From assembly GCF_000020505.1 (NCBI RefSeq), contig NC_011027.1, positions 1,100,001-1,164,000 on the forward strand: DNA of 64,000 nucleotides, read 5' to 3'. Positions 38,201 through 45,234 of this stretch are shown one piece after another. A model generated the notes under the pieces. That model made no database searches. It was given only the letters and a program-made list of their open reading frames with translations, and was not told the DNA's origin. The DNA is from Chlorobaculum parvum NCIB 8327. Its GTDB lineage: Bacteria > Bacteroidota > Chlorobiia > Chlorobiales > Chlorobiaceae. How positions within the stretch are numbered: position 1 is the first letter of the stretch; each line of letters begins with the position of its first letter. The translations under genes were made by a program, and so were the position numbers.

Positions 38201-38803
38201 ACCGGCATGGTGCGTCAGGTGCTCGCTACGCCGCTTTCGTCGCCGAACGGTTTGTTCACCCTCGGCAATCTCAAGAAGCAAGCGTGGTTCACCGAGCTGG
38301 AGTTCTTCTTCCCGCTCAAGCGCATCACCGCGCCGGAGCTTGCCAAATTGCTCGTCAGGCATGGCATTATCCCGGCGGGTGCCGACCCCGCCGCTACATT
38401 GCAGGCGCTCGACTTCGCGCCGGTCAAGGGAATGCTGATGGGCTTCATGGATATGGTGTTCGAGGCGCAGGGGCGGTTCTGGCTGCTCGACTGGAAGTCC
38501 AACCACCTCGGCAATTCGGTTGAAGAGTACCGCCGCGAGCAGCTCGACCGGGCGATGCAGGACAATCTCTACCACCTGCAATACCTGCTCTACACGGTGG
38601 CGCTTGACCGCTACCTGTCGCTGCGCGTACCGGATTACCGCTACGAGACGCACTTCGGCGGAGCGATCTACGTCTTCCTGCGAGGCGTCAGCGCCGAACG
38701 CGGCGAAGAGTTCGGTTTCTATCGAGACCTGCCATCCGTAGAGCTGATCCGCGAGCTGAGCGAATTGCTTGTCGAAACCGGAACAGGGGAGGGTGAAGAA
38801 TGA
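35204..38803 (+). CDS. recB: Exodeoxyribonuclease V, beta subunit (RecB)
   Basis: 1199 aa, ATG overlapping the recC stop. UvrD-type SF1A helicase: Walker A EASAGTGKT at 20-28, Walker B ALIDEFQDTDPVQYD near 377, GDPKQAIYSFRGAD near 406, and a late VALTRAEQRC motif. The C-terminal nuclease domain carries the FWLLDWKSNHLG motif (Asp and Lys of the RecB nuclease) near residue 1090. The complex degrades and resects double-strand ends, with roles in repair and destruction of foreign DNA. Confidence 0.95.
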   Translation: MTIRILDHAAVSLSGMNLIEASAGTGKTYAIASLYLRLLVEKELRPEQILVVTFTEAATQELRARIRRRIREALDVMRGEPTEDDFLANLRDRADVTGSTDHVAVLLEAALAEFDMASIFTIHGFCLRALQDHAFESGALYDTELMDDQSALAGQVIDDFWRERFFGSANRLLSCALLKKWTPDKLMAFLQSLQLSERDVVLPVYGETEIARIEDEAQAAYDEIRRIWRDEREAISTILRSDKSLSRSEKYYRDDKVEPLLSSLDEFIEERNPFALFDGFEKLTASGIAAGTKSSKASPEHPFFEACERLQSEADERLLALKSELVTFYRKRLPERKKEGNIRFFDDLLTDLYHALADGPEAATLAEALRTRYKAALIDEFQDTDPVQYDIFRRIYATSDAPLFLIGDPKQAIYSFRGADIFAYFHAASDVGEERRFTLNTNWRSTPKLLDGFNRLFDHARQPFVFDGIPSPPLVAGRVIPESELTCKPPLELCLLDGGDGDGSLKSGDATQFAADACASMVAETIRDGADASGIAVIVRTHRQARLMQATLRKAGIVSVMRSDESVFTSVEAEEVRILVTALAEPGRETLVRAALVTPLFGLNGSDIARFNDDENALAARLQEFRDYHRLWRERGFMVMARELMRREGVRERLLATAEASGERALTNVLHCFELLHREAHARGLGMESLVAWFSERVATRETGEEYQIRLESDEPAVKIITAHVSKGLQYPVVFCPFQFVRGGDKDDVVLCHDDAGRMVRDFGSASIAHHRTLAARETLAENLRLFYVALTRAEQRCIFFTARIVDGRKSGKPPQLTPASYLLYASDDARKSSDPVADATGELSVIGVNTMAGRLQVLADESDGAIQVKRLTLGDDFRVSVPLSESTERPELVLREFRKILETDWRIASFTTLSRHKHMAFELPDRDESAPSEPAAPLALPDAERSIFAFPKGAGAGILMHSIFETLDFVSASDADIDEACATALDRYGFDEEWQPALTGMVRQVLATPLSSPNGLFTLGNLKKQAWFTELEFFFPLKRITAPELAKLLVRHGIIPAGADPAATLQALDFAPVKGMLMGFMDMVFEAQGRFWLLDWKSNHLGNSVEEYRREQLDRAMQDNLYHLQYLLYTVALDRYLSLRVPDYRYETHFGGAIYVFLRGVSAERGEEFGFYRDLPSVELIRELSELLVETGTGEGEE

Positions 38804-40545
38804 TCGACTTTATCGAACGACCTATCGATCGGCAGGCGGCGACATTTCTCTGCCGGGGTGTGACGGAAAACGCGGAATTGCTGCGCACGGTGGTTTCGCT
38901 GCTCAGTCAGGCGGTGGGGCAGGGGCATGTCTGCCTCGATCTGGAGGAGATTGCCGAAGAGCTCGTGCGGATTTCCGGACAGGATGAGCCGCTGCGCCTG
39001 TCCGACGCCGCAAGCCTCATCACCGCTCTGCGCTCGCTGCCGACGCTCGGTGGGCCAGGGGAGCATTGCCCGTTGATTCTCGACGCCGCCGGACGGCTCT
39101 ATCTCTACCGCTACTACCGCTACGAGTCGCTGCTTGCTGACGCCATTCGCGCCCGCGCTGCGTCGGAAACAGACGAAATCGATGAAGCCGCGCTTGCCGC
39201 GCAGCTCGATCGTTACTTTGGTTCCGACGAGTCCGGCAAGGATAACCAGCGGCAGGCCGCGCTGACGGCGCTCCGGCGGCGCTTTTCGGTCATCTCCGGC
39301 GGCCCCGGCACCGGCAAAACCACCACAGTCGCGCGCATCCTCGGCCTCCTGCTCGAACAACCCGGCGGAGAGCGCCTGCGCATCGCGATGGCTGCGCCCA
39401 CCGGCAAAGCCGCCGCCCGGCTCGCCTCGTCCATCGCCTCGCTCCGGAAAACGCTGCCATGCGCTGAAGAGGTCAAACGCGCCGTCCCGAGCCAGGTTAC
39501 GACGATCCACCGACTGCTCGGCACGCTGCCCGGCTCGACTGGCTTTCGCCACAACGAGCGCAACCCGCTGCCTTGCGATGTGGTGATCGTCGATGAAGCC
39601 TCGATGGTCGATCTGCCGCTCATGACCGCGCTCGTCACGGCGCTTCCGCCGCACGCCCGGCTCATTTTCATCGGCGACCGCGACCAGCTCGCCTCGGTCG
39701 AAGCCGGAGCGGTGCTTGGCGACATCTGTCGCGCTGCCGAATCGCCCGGTTCCTCCATCGCCGGATGCGTCACCGTGCTCGACCGCAACTACCGTTTCGG
39801 CGACGGCTCCGGCATCGCCGCCCTCAGCCGTGCCGTCAACGCTGGCGACGACAGTGAAGCGCTCCGCCTGCTCGACGACTCCAGCAGCAGCATTGTCCTC
39901 GAAGCGACGCCGACGCGCGAAACGATCAAAAAGCGCCTCGCCGCCCCGGTGCTCGAAGGGTTCCGCCCCTGCCTCGAAGCCGAAACGCCCGCCGCAGCGC
40001 TGCGCCTCTTCGACCGCTTCCGCATCCTCACCGCCCTGCGCGAAGGCCCGTGGGGAGCCGCCGGCATGAACCACGCCGCCGAAACGCTGCTCCACGAAGC
40101 CGGACTCATCCGCCGCGACACGCCGTTCTACCGTGGCCGCCCCGTGCTCGTCACCGAAAACGACTACACCCACAAACTTTTCAACGGCGACACCGGCATC
40201 ATCCTCCCCGACCCCGAAACCGGCAACCTCCGAGCCTTCTTCGCCGCCCCCGACGGCACGATCCGCGCCATTCCGCAAGAGTTCCTGCCTAGGCACGAAA
40301 CCGCTTTCGCCATGACCGTCCACAAAAGCCAGGGATCGGAGTTTGACAGGGTTTTGATGGTTCTGCCGCCGGAGGATACTGTTTTGCTGACAAGGGAATT
40401 GATTTATACCGGGATTACGCGGGCGAAGCAGAAAGTTGCGATTTGGAGCGACGAGGCTGTTTTTTCGGCGGCGGTGAAGCGCCGGACAGAGCGGAGGAGC
40501 GGGTTGAGAGAGAAGTTAGCAGTCACCTCACCTGGTTTGAATTGA
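38800..40545 (+). CDS. recD: Exodeoxyribonuclease V, alpha subunit (RecD)
   Basis: 581 aa, ATG overlapping the recB stop by 4 bp. SF1B helicase with Walker A SGGPGTGKTT at 166-175, Walker B VVIVDEASMVDLP, IGDRDQLASVEAGAVLGDI, and the C-terminal FAMTVHKSQGSEFDRVL motif. RecD is the 5'-3' motor of the complex. The gene closes the operon; the last 200 bases shift toward lower GC as the accessory stretch begins. Confidence 0.95.
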   Translation: MIDFIERPIDRQAATFLCRGVTENAELLRTVVSLLSQAVGQGHVCLDLEEIAEELVRISGQDEPLRLSDAASLITALRSLPTLGGPGEHCPLILDAAGRLYLYRYYRYESLLADAIRARAASETDEIDEAALAAQLDRYFGSDESGKDNQRQAALTALRRRFSVISGGPGTGKTTTVARILGLLLEQPGGERLRIAMAAPTGKAAARLASSIASLRKTLPCAEEVKRAVPSQVTTIHRLLGTLPGSTGFRHNERNPLPCDVVIVDEASMVDLPLMTALVTALPPHARLIFIGDRDQLASVEAGAVLGDICRAAESPGSSIAGCVTVLDRNYRFGDGSGIAALSRAVNAGDDSEALRLLDDSSSSIVLEATPTRETIKKRLAAPVLEGFRPCLEAETPAAALRLFDRFRILTALREGPWGAAGMNHAAETLLHEAGLIRRDTPFYRGRPVLVTENDYTHKLFNGDTGIILPDPETGNLRAFFAAPDGTIRAIPQEFLPRHETAFAMTVHKSQGSEFDRVLMVLPPEDTVLLTRELIYTGITRAKQKVAIWSDEAVFSAAVKRRTERRSGLREKLAVTSPGLN

Positions 40546-40607
40546 AAAAGATTCGCGATATAATTGAAAAGCAACAGGAGCCTTCATGAAGGCATGGAAT
40601 AAATACT

Positions 40608-40872
40608 TTGGTTGTTGAAATCGAATATCCTTTCGCTCAGGACGTTCGTGTCAGCGAGGATCCGCTAATCGTCGAACTGAGCGACGGCCACACCATTTTT
40701 GTTTCTTTAGGCTGGCTTCCGCGCCTTGAAAACAGATGTCTTGAAGAACGAGCAAACTGGCGGCTGATTGGCAAGGGCCACGGAATCCATTGGCCCGATA
40801 TGGATAGAAGACATCAGCGAGGAAGGGCTTCTGGCCGGGAAGCCGTCCAGCGAAAAGTCAGGCGTCGTTTAA
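40608..40872 (+). pseudogene. DUF2442 family gene with a single-base frameshift
   Basis: From TTG 40608 the frame reads a good DUF2442 protein: DVRVSEDPLIVELSDGHTIF, then WLPRLENRCLEERANWRLIG and KGHGIHWPDMD. At about 40806 one extra A shifts the frame. Removing it restores EDISEEGLLAGKPS, the normal end of the family, to a TAA at 40870. Unshifted, translation would run to 40973 with a random basic tail. DUF2442 proteins are often paired with DUF4160 in toxin-antitoxin-like modules; no DUF4160 gene is seen here. The frameshift should be confirmed in the reads. Confidence 0.75.
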
Positions 40873-40978
40873 AAAGTGGCTTCAGAGGAGAGTTTCTCGT
40901 TAGGCTCAGTCGTCCGATATGGGACGCAAGGCACAATAGCGTTTTACGTAAAAACAATTTAGCTGTTATTTGAAAAAA

Positions 40979-42112
40979 ATGAGCAAAAAAACATTTAATG
41001 CTTTGATATCCAGAGGATTTGATAGTCAGTTAGCTAATTCGATCATAAGTAAAGGACTAACATTAACCAAATTAAAACAATCCGACTCAAAAGCTCTTGA
41101 GAAGCTCGGGATTGATAGGTTAAAAATAGAGTCTATACTAAAAGAACAGAGACCCCCGATCCCAATAGATACAGTTATCAAGCTATTATATGAATCCAAA
41201 AGAGTGTGTTGTATTTGTAGAGATAAGGATAGATCAGTAGTGATTCATCATATAAAAGAATGGCATCTAAGTAAAGATCATAGTGAAGATAATCTTGTTG
41301 TTCTATGCTTGGAGCATCACAATGATGCGCACACAAAAAAAGGACAGAGTTTAAGTTTAACTGAAAGACAAATAATTGAAGCCAAAAAGGAATGGATTAA
41401 AACGGTTAAGTGTGTCGATGCTTTGACAATATTGGGGCTTTCATCTCACGATGGTGGTAGGTGGGATTATTTTAATCATAATAGAATATTTGAAATGTTT
41501 TTGGATAAGAGCCTGAGTAACACAGATTATAAAACGACACACAGAGTTCAAGAATTGGGTTTAATAAATGAAATTGGAACTTTTTCAGTAAAAGATAGTG
41601 AAAAGACACAGTTCTATAATTTTGGGGACGGGCATATACTTTATTATTATATGAAAGAATTGTTTAATGATGTCTTAAAAACAATTCCTTTAATTGATAT
41701 TACTGATAAATTTAATAAAGAGGATATAAGGGCATTGTTAACGCCCGGCAAATTCATTGCATTTCAAGGGGGCTTTTATTTTAAAGACTTATCAAGCAGC
41801 AATGAAGGCAAAAACCAAAGACGCTTATGTTATTACAAGAAAGATGGCGTTAAATTAGAGTTCGAATTTGATGCATATGAAGCTACTTCAAACTCGGCCT
41901 GGGGGACTCATTTGCAAGGGAAAAAAGTTGTAACCCCTATTTGTTTTGTAAAAAGTGTTGTTGAGGAAAAAGGGGAAATAATTATTGGGTTAAGTTGTTT
42001 GGCGATAGGCTCATATTTTCTTGAGCATCAATACAGGCAAAATGACGATAACCTACAGCTTATAAAGGCTAAATTTAGTTCATATTTTGACGAAGATGTC
42101 GATGATTTATAG
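40979..42112 (+). CDS. HNH endonuclease-domain protein, AT-rich, probably acquired
   Basis: 377 aa from ATG 40979 (TTG three codons earlier possible). Residues 5-50 resemble a helix-hairpin-helix-like fold (ISRGFDSQLANSIISKGLTL). Residues 75-120 are an HNH domain: Cys77/Cys80 (CCIC), His90-His91 in VIHHIKEW, Asn105, Cys110 and LEHHNDAH (His113, His114, His118). Two zinc-binding and catalytic positions are thus intact. The C-terminal 230 residues match no family I know. The base composition is far more AT-rich than recBCD next to it, a sign of transfer. A defence role is inference. Confidence 0.7.
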   Translation: MSKKTFNALISRGFDSQLANSIISKGLTLTKLKQSDSKALEKLGIDRLKIESILKEQRPPIPIDTVIKLLYESKRVCCICRDKDRSVVIHHIKEWHLSKDHSEDNLVVLCLEHHNDAHTKKGQSLSLTERQIIEAKKEWIKTVKCVDALTILGLSSHDGGRWDYFNHNRIFEMFLDKSLSNTDYKTTHRVQELGLINEIGTFSVKDSEKTQFYNFGDGHILYYYMKELFNDVLKTIPLIDITDKFNKEDIRALLTPGKFIAFQGGFYFKDLSSSNEGKNQRRLCYYKKDGVKLEFEFDAYEATSNSAWGTHLQGKKVVTPICFVKSVVEEKGEIIIGLSCLAIGSYFLEHQYRQNDDNLQLIKAKFSSYFDEDVDDL

Positions 42113-42289
42113 AAATAATAGCTACAATGACTGTAATAAAGCCTTTATTTTCTGCCTTATCATAAAGCGCTATTTTTGGTTATGAATCTGTAAGGAATAT
42201 TTGCTGTCTCGAAAGTATAATACTTGTATTGATATGACTTAAAAATATTTCTCGCATACCTTCTGTCACACGTAACATATTGACTCCGC

Positions 42290-42718
42290 ATGAACATCCA
42301 CTTCGTTTGTATCCGTCGCTTTCTCTGGGCGTTGCCTTGCACCATGCTTGCGGTCATTCCTGGAGTCGTGACCCTTTTGCTTGGTGGGAGTATTCGCCGG
42401 GTTGGTCATACCATTGAAGTCGGGGTTCGCCACAGTCAGGAACAGGTGCCGTGCTGGATCAGCAAGTACCCTTTTGGTGCTATCACTCTCGGCCATGTGA
42501 TCATCGGCCAGAGTCATGAACTTCTCGCTGTTTTGCGTCCGCATGAGCAGGTTCACGTCAGACAGTGCGAATTGTTCGGCCCTTTTTTCCTTATTGCATA
42601 CCCGCTTGCAAGTCTTTGGGCACTTTTTCGGGGACGTAAACCTTACGAGGAAAACGCCTTCGAGCTTCACGCCGTGCGGGAATCCGGCTGTACCGAAAAG
42701 ATGTCAGCAATAACGTAG
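42290..42718 (+). CDS. Membrane protein with an HExxH motif, function unknown
   Basis: 142 aa, ATG 42290. A hydrophobic segment at residues 12-32, then GVRHSQEQVPCWISK and a probable zinc motif HEQVH (about 84-88) in LRPHEQVHVRQCELFGPFF, followed by a second membrane segment and PYEENAFELHA. This layout, with HE.VH then a Gly-Pro-Phe helix and an Asn-Pro-Phe-Glu-like end, is seen in small unassigned proteins of many bacteria. A membrane-bound metallopeptidase-like role is possible. It follows the AT-rich HNH gene but is of normal composition. Confidence 0.6.
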   Translation: MNIHFVCIRRFLWALPCTMLAVIPGVVTLLLGGSIRRVGHTIEVGVRHSQEQVPCWISKYPFGAITLGHVIIGQSHELLAVLRPHEQVHVRQCELFGPFFLIAYPLASLWALFRGRKPYEENAFELHAVRESGCTEKMSAIT

Positions 42719-42847
42719 AGAGGCCGTTAAGTCAAAAAAATGGATTAATGAAAAAAATCGGTATCGTAGTATTGCATTCAACGCACAGAGCTGAGCAGGC
42801 AGGGTTTTAATCAGCAGAGGTAATTCAAACACCAACTTTTGCAGAAA

Positions 42848-43210
42848 ATGCCAACACTTTATTTGATCGTCGCGCTTGTCATTGCGGTTATTGCGGTGCT
42901 GTTTGCGTTGCAAAACTCGATGCTTGTCACCATCTCCTTTTTAAGCTGGGAGATTTCCGGATCGCTTTCACTGGTTTTGTTAGCCACCCTCGCTATCGGC
43001 GTGCTGATTGGTTTGCTCGTGCTTGCTCCTTCAGCGCTCAAAAAGACCTTCAAGGCTTCGAGTCAGCGGAAACGAATCAACGCGCTCGAACATGAAGTGA
43101 GTGAGCACAAAGCCAAAGTTGCCGAACTTCAGAGACCTGTCCCGACGCCCTCATTGCCCGAAACACAGCAGTCATCGCAATCATCGAAAGAAGAAGGGGA
43201 TTGGGACTAA
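42848..43210 (+). CDS. LapA-like (DUF1049) membrane protein
   Basis: 120 aa from ATG 42848. Two membrane helices (about 4-24 and 40-62) with the LapA/DUF1049 pattern FALQNSMLVTISFLSWEISG between them, then a basic coiled helix and a Ser/Pro/Gln-rich tail. Escherichia coli LapA and LapB control lipopolysaccharide assembly; there is no lapB next to it here. Downstream lies the terminator of the convergent RRM gene. Confidence 0.75.
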   Translation: MPTLYLIVALVIAVIAVLFALQNSMLVTISFLSWEISGSLSLVLLATLAIGVLIGLLVLAPSALKKTFKASSQRKRINALEHEVSEHKAKVAELQRPVPTPSLPETQQSSQSSKEEGDWD

Positions 43211-43295
43211 CGTAATGATGAAAAAGTCTCAATGACTCCTTGTGGTGGTCCGGAATTGAGCGGATGGAGATTTTTAAAAACAGGGGCGGGAATAA

Positions 43296-43343
43296 ATAAA
43301 AAATCGGCGGTGATGAACATAAGATTGCATCATCACCGCCGAT
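43296..43343 (-). terminator. Terminator of the RRM protein gene
   Basis: On the minus strand, arms ATCGGCGGTGATGATG and CATCACCGCCGAT enclose a loop of about 12 bases and are followed by a run of six T. The stem is unusually long (13 bp), so it should be an efficient intrinsic terminator. Confidence 0.85.
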
Positions 43344-43393
43344 AGCTCGTTTATAAGGATAAGTCAACGGAAATCCGTTGAAACCTTAATGGC

Positions 43394-43660
43394 TCAGTAC
43401 CTTGACGAAGAACGCTCTTCGCGGGGTTTTGCCTCGTTGACCTTGATGTTTCTGGAGCCAAGCTTGCTCTCGTTCAAAGACGAAATGGCTTCATTCGCTT
43501 CTTCGTCGTTTGTCATTTCGACAAAGCCAAAACCTTTGGAGCGTCCGGAGAATTTGTCCATAATGACGCTTGCTTTGGCGACATCACCAAATTCGCTGAA
43601 AGCATCACGAAGATCGGTTTCAGTGATTTCGTAATCAAGATTGCCGATGTAAATATTCAT
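43394..43660 (-). CDS. RRM-type RNA-binding protein
   Basis: 88 aa, ATG 43660. A single RRM domain with RNP2 IYIGNL (3-8) and RNP1 KGFGFVEM (42-49), then a short Arg/Ser-rich tail. Such small RRM proteins of bacteria and cyanobacteria bind single-stranded RNA and are often cold-induced. The 266-bp AT-rich leader upstream (43661-43926) could carry a regulatory 5' region, but I see no known riboswitch. Confidence 0.9.
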   Translation of the reverse strand: MNIYIGNLDYEITETDLRDAFSEFGDVAKASVIMDKFSGRSKGFGFVEMTNDEEANEAISSLNESKLGSRNIKVNEAKPREERSSSRY

Positions 43661-43875
43661 AGTTGTGTACAGTAATAGTGCTTTTTATCAAAGAGATGAG
43701 CCGACAAATAAAAAAAAGCACAAATTACTTGAGAGCGTACAGGCCAACGCTTGACCCGTGATCACAATCTAATTTTATATCTGAGATAAAAAAAATAAAT
43801 CATAGAATATTTTCAACACCAGCGTTATTACGCCTATACAGTAAATTGAAATAACGTGCGAGAATTATTTTTCCC

Positions 43876-43912
43876 AAACAGGAAGCCCTTCATCGAAGGG
43901 CTTCCTGTTTTT
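43876..43912. terminator. Bidirectional hairpin after the 101-aa gene
   Basis: Arms ACAGGAAGCCCTT and AAGGGCTTCCTGT form a 13-bp stem with loop CATCG, with T-rich sequence on the plus side. It lies 15 bp past the stop of the minus-strand gene 43927-44232 and can serve as its terminator. Confidence 0.7.
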
Positions 43913-43926
43913 GTCGAACCACCAAT

Positions 43927-44232
43927 CTATTCGCCTTCGCCGACCGGTTCTGGGCCTGTGCCGAGAAAACCGCGGTTCTGTGCGAAATAGACGTTGATCG
44001 GTTTTTCGTTCCTCAGAACATCGAGCACATTTTCGAACATGGATGACGGCATGTGCATTCTGATGATACCGCCAGAGATGTAGTCGTTCTCAAACTTCAT
44101 TCCAGGATCGTTGAATCTGATCCAGGCAACAGCTTTGCCACTGGCATCGTTCAACTGGATCTGCGCACGGTTAGTCTGGTAACCGTCAGGTCCGCCATAG
44201 AACAGAACCGTGTATGATGTTACTGCTGGCAT
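43927..44232 (-). CDS. Small conserved-looking cytosolic protein, unknown
   Basis: 101 aa, ATG 44232, preceded by AAGGAGGT, an excellent ribosome-binding site, which suggests strong expression. No signal peptide. A beta-rich fold is suggested by alternating hydrophobic residues (SYTVLFYGGPDGYQTNRAQI, AVAWIRFND). The C-terminus is Gly/Glu-rich. Not recognised as any family. The gene is alone between two hairpins and the divergent redox cluster. Confidence 0.7.
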   Translation of the reverse strand: MPAVTSYTVLFYGGPDGYQTNRAQIQLNDASGKAVAWIRFNDPGMKFENDYISGGIIRMHMPSSMFENVLDVLRNEKPINVYFAQNRGFLGTGPEPVGEGE

Positions 44233-44503
44233 ACCTACCTCCTTTTCTGGTTCAGAAAAAATCCGTGTTGAGCACGGCTAATGATGTGATTGTTTGACAA
44301 GCATCCGCTGGCTTTGGGCAAGATGTCGTTGTGGTTTTGTTTCAAAATAGAACACAAAAATTTTCAGGAAATGCTAAAGAGTGTAAAATAAGTAACAATT
44401 GTTACTCGGCATATGGAAAACCCTCGATGATTTGGTACTATTATGGTCAGGCTTTCGCCTGCAATATGCTCTTGTTCCGCTCATTTTAAAAGCCGTTACC
44501 GTT

Positions 44504-45013
44504 ATGTCATTCATCCTGAAAAGAGTGAGTTCCGTCCTGATTGCGTTCATTGTGGCCTTTGGCATAAGCGTCGATGCGAAGGCGTTTGAGCCGGGGGAGC
44601 AGGCGGCGGATTTTACGCTTCCCGGAAAAACCGGAGTGGTGAAACTCTCTGACATGAAAGGGTCGGTGATCTATCTCGATTTCTGGGCTTCGTGGTGCGG
44701 GCCGTGCCGTCAGTCGTTTCCGTGGATGAACCGGATGCAGGCGAAGTTCAAGGACAAAGGATTCCAGGTGCTGGCGGTCAATCTCGATGCAAAAACCGAT
44801 CAGGCCACGAAATTTCTCTCGCAGGTGCCCGCCGATTTTACCGTTGCGTTCGATTCGAAAGGTCAAACACCGCGCGTGTATGGCGTAAAAGGAATGCCTA
44901 CGAGCTTTTTGATTGATCGGAATGGCAAGGTTTTGTGGCAACATGCCGGGTTCAATTCTGCCGATACCCAAGAGCTTGAGCAGAAGATTCAAGCCGCACT
45001 GGAGGCCCGTTGA
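44504..45013 (+). CDS. TlpA/ResA-like thiol-disulfide oxidoreductase
   Basis: 169 aa from ATG 44504, chosen because it gives a clean signal peptide (1-25, ending DAKA). Thioredoxin-like domain with the active site WASWCGPCRQSF near residues 59-70 and the cis-Pro block VKGMPTSFLIDRNG. It reduces or shuffles disulfides in periplasmic proteins. It is the first gene of a five-gene cluster with DUF4266, DUF3570, ApbE and DsbD; its stop overlaps the ATG of the next gene (TGATG). DsbD probably supplies its electrons. Confidence 0.9.
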   Translation: MSFILKRVSSVLIAFIVAFGISVDAKAFEPGEQAADFTLPGKTGVVKLSDMKGSVIYLDFWASWCGPCRQSFPWMNRMQAKFKDKGFQVLAVNLDAKTDQATKFLSQVPADFTVAFDSKGQTPRVYGVKGMPTSFLIDRNGKVLWQHAGFNSADTQELEQKIQAALEAR

Positions 45014-45234
45014 TGAGTAATACAGGCAAAGCACTGTTGCTGGCGATGATGAGCTTTGTGGGACTTGCTGGATGTGCGAGCGTGCAGCCCTGGGAGAAGC
45101 AGAACCTGGCAAAACCGGCCATGACCTTTGACCGGGATCGGCTTGAATCCGGCTATACCGAACATATTTACAGCAGCAAGGAGGCGGCATCCGGTGGGGC
45201 CGGAATCGGCGGAGGCGGTTGCGGATGCAATTGA
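45013..45234 (+). CDS. DUF4266 lipoprotein with Gly/Cys-rich tail
   Basis: 73 aa, ATG 45013 inside the TlpA-like stop. The signal peptide ends in a lipobox GLAGCAS, so the mature protein starts with a lipidated Cys near residue 20. Next come SVQPWEKQNLAKPAM, ESGYTEHIYSSKEAASGG and the ending GAGIGGGGCGCN. This glycine/cysteine ending is typical of DUF4266. The two closely spaced cysteines could bind a metal or a flavin or take part in thiol exchange with TlpA-like protein. Its end overlaps the start of the DUF3570 gene. Confidence 0.85.
   Translation: MSNTGKALLLAMMSFVGLAGCASVQPWEKQNLAKPAMTFDRDRLESGYTEHIYSSKEAASGGAGIGGGGCGCN

Noticed and set aside
38719-40323. Open frame of 534 codons on the minus strand across recD
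   Set aside because: Antisense shadow of recD with low-complexity Gly/Ala/Glu/Val composition; no recognisable motif.
40873-40973. Basic C-terminal tail of the DUF2442 frame as real protein
   Set aside because: The tail matches no family pattern, whereas the other frame continues DUF2442 exactly, so a frameshift explains it.
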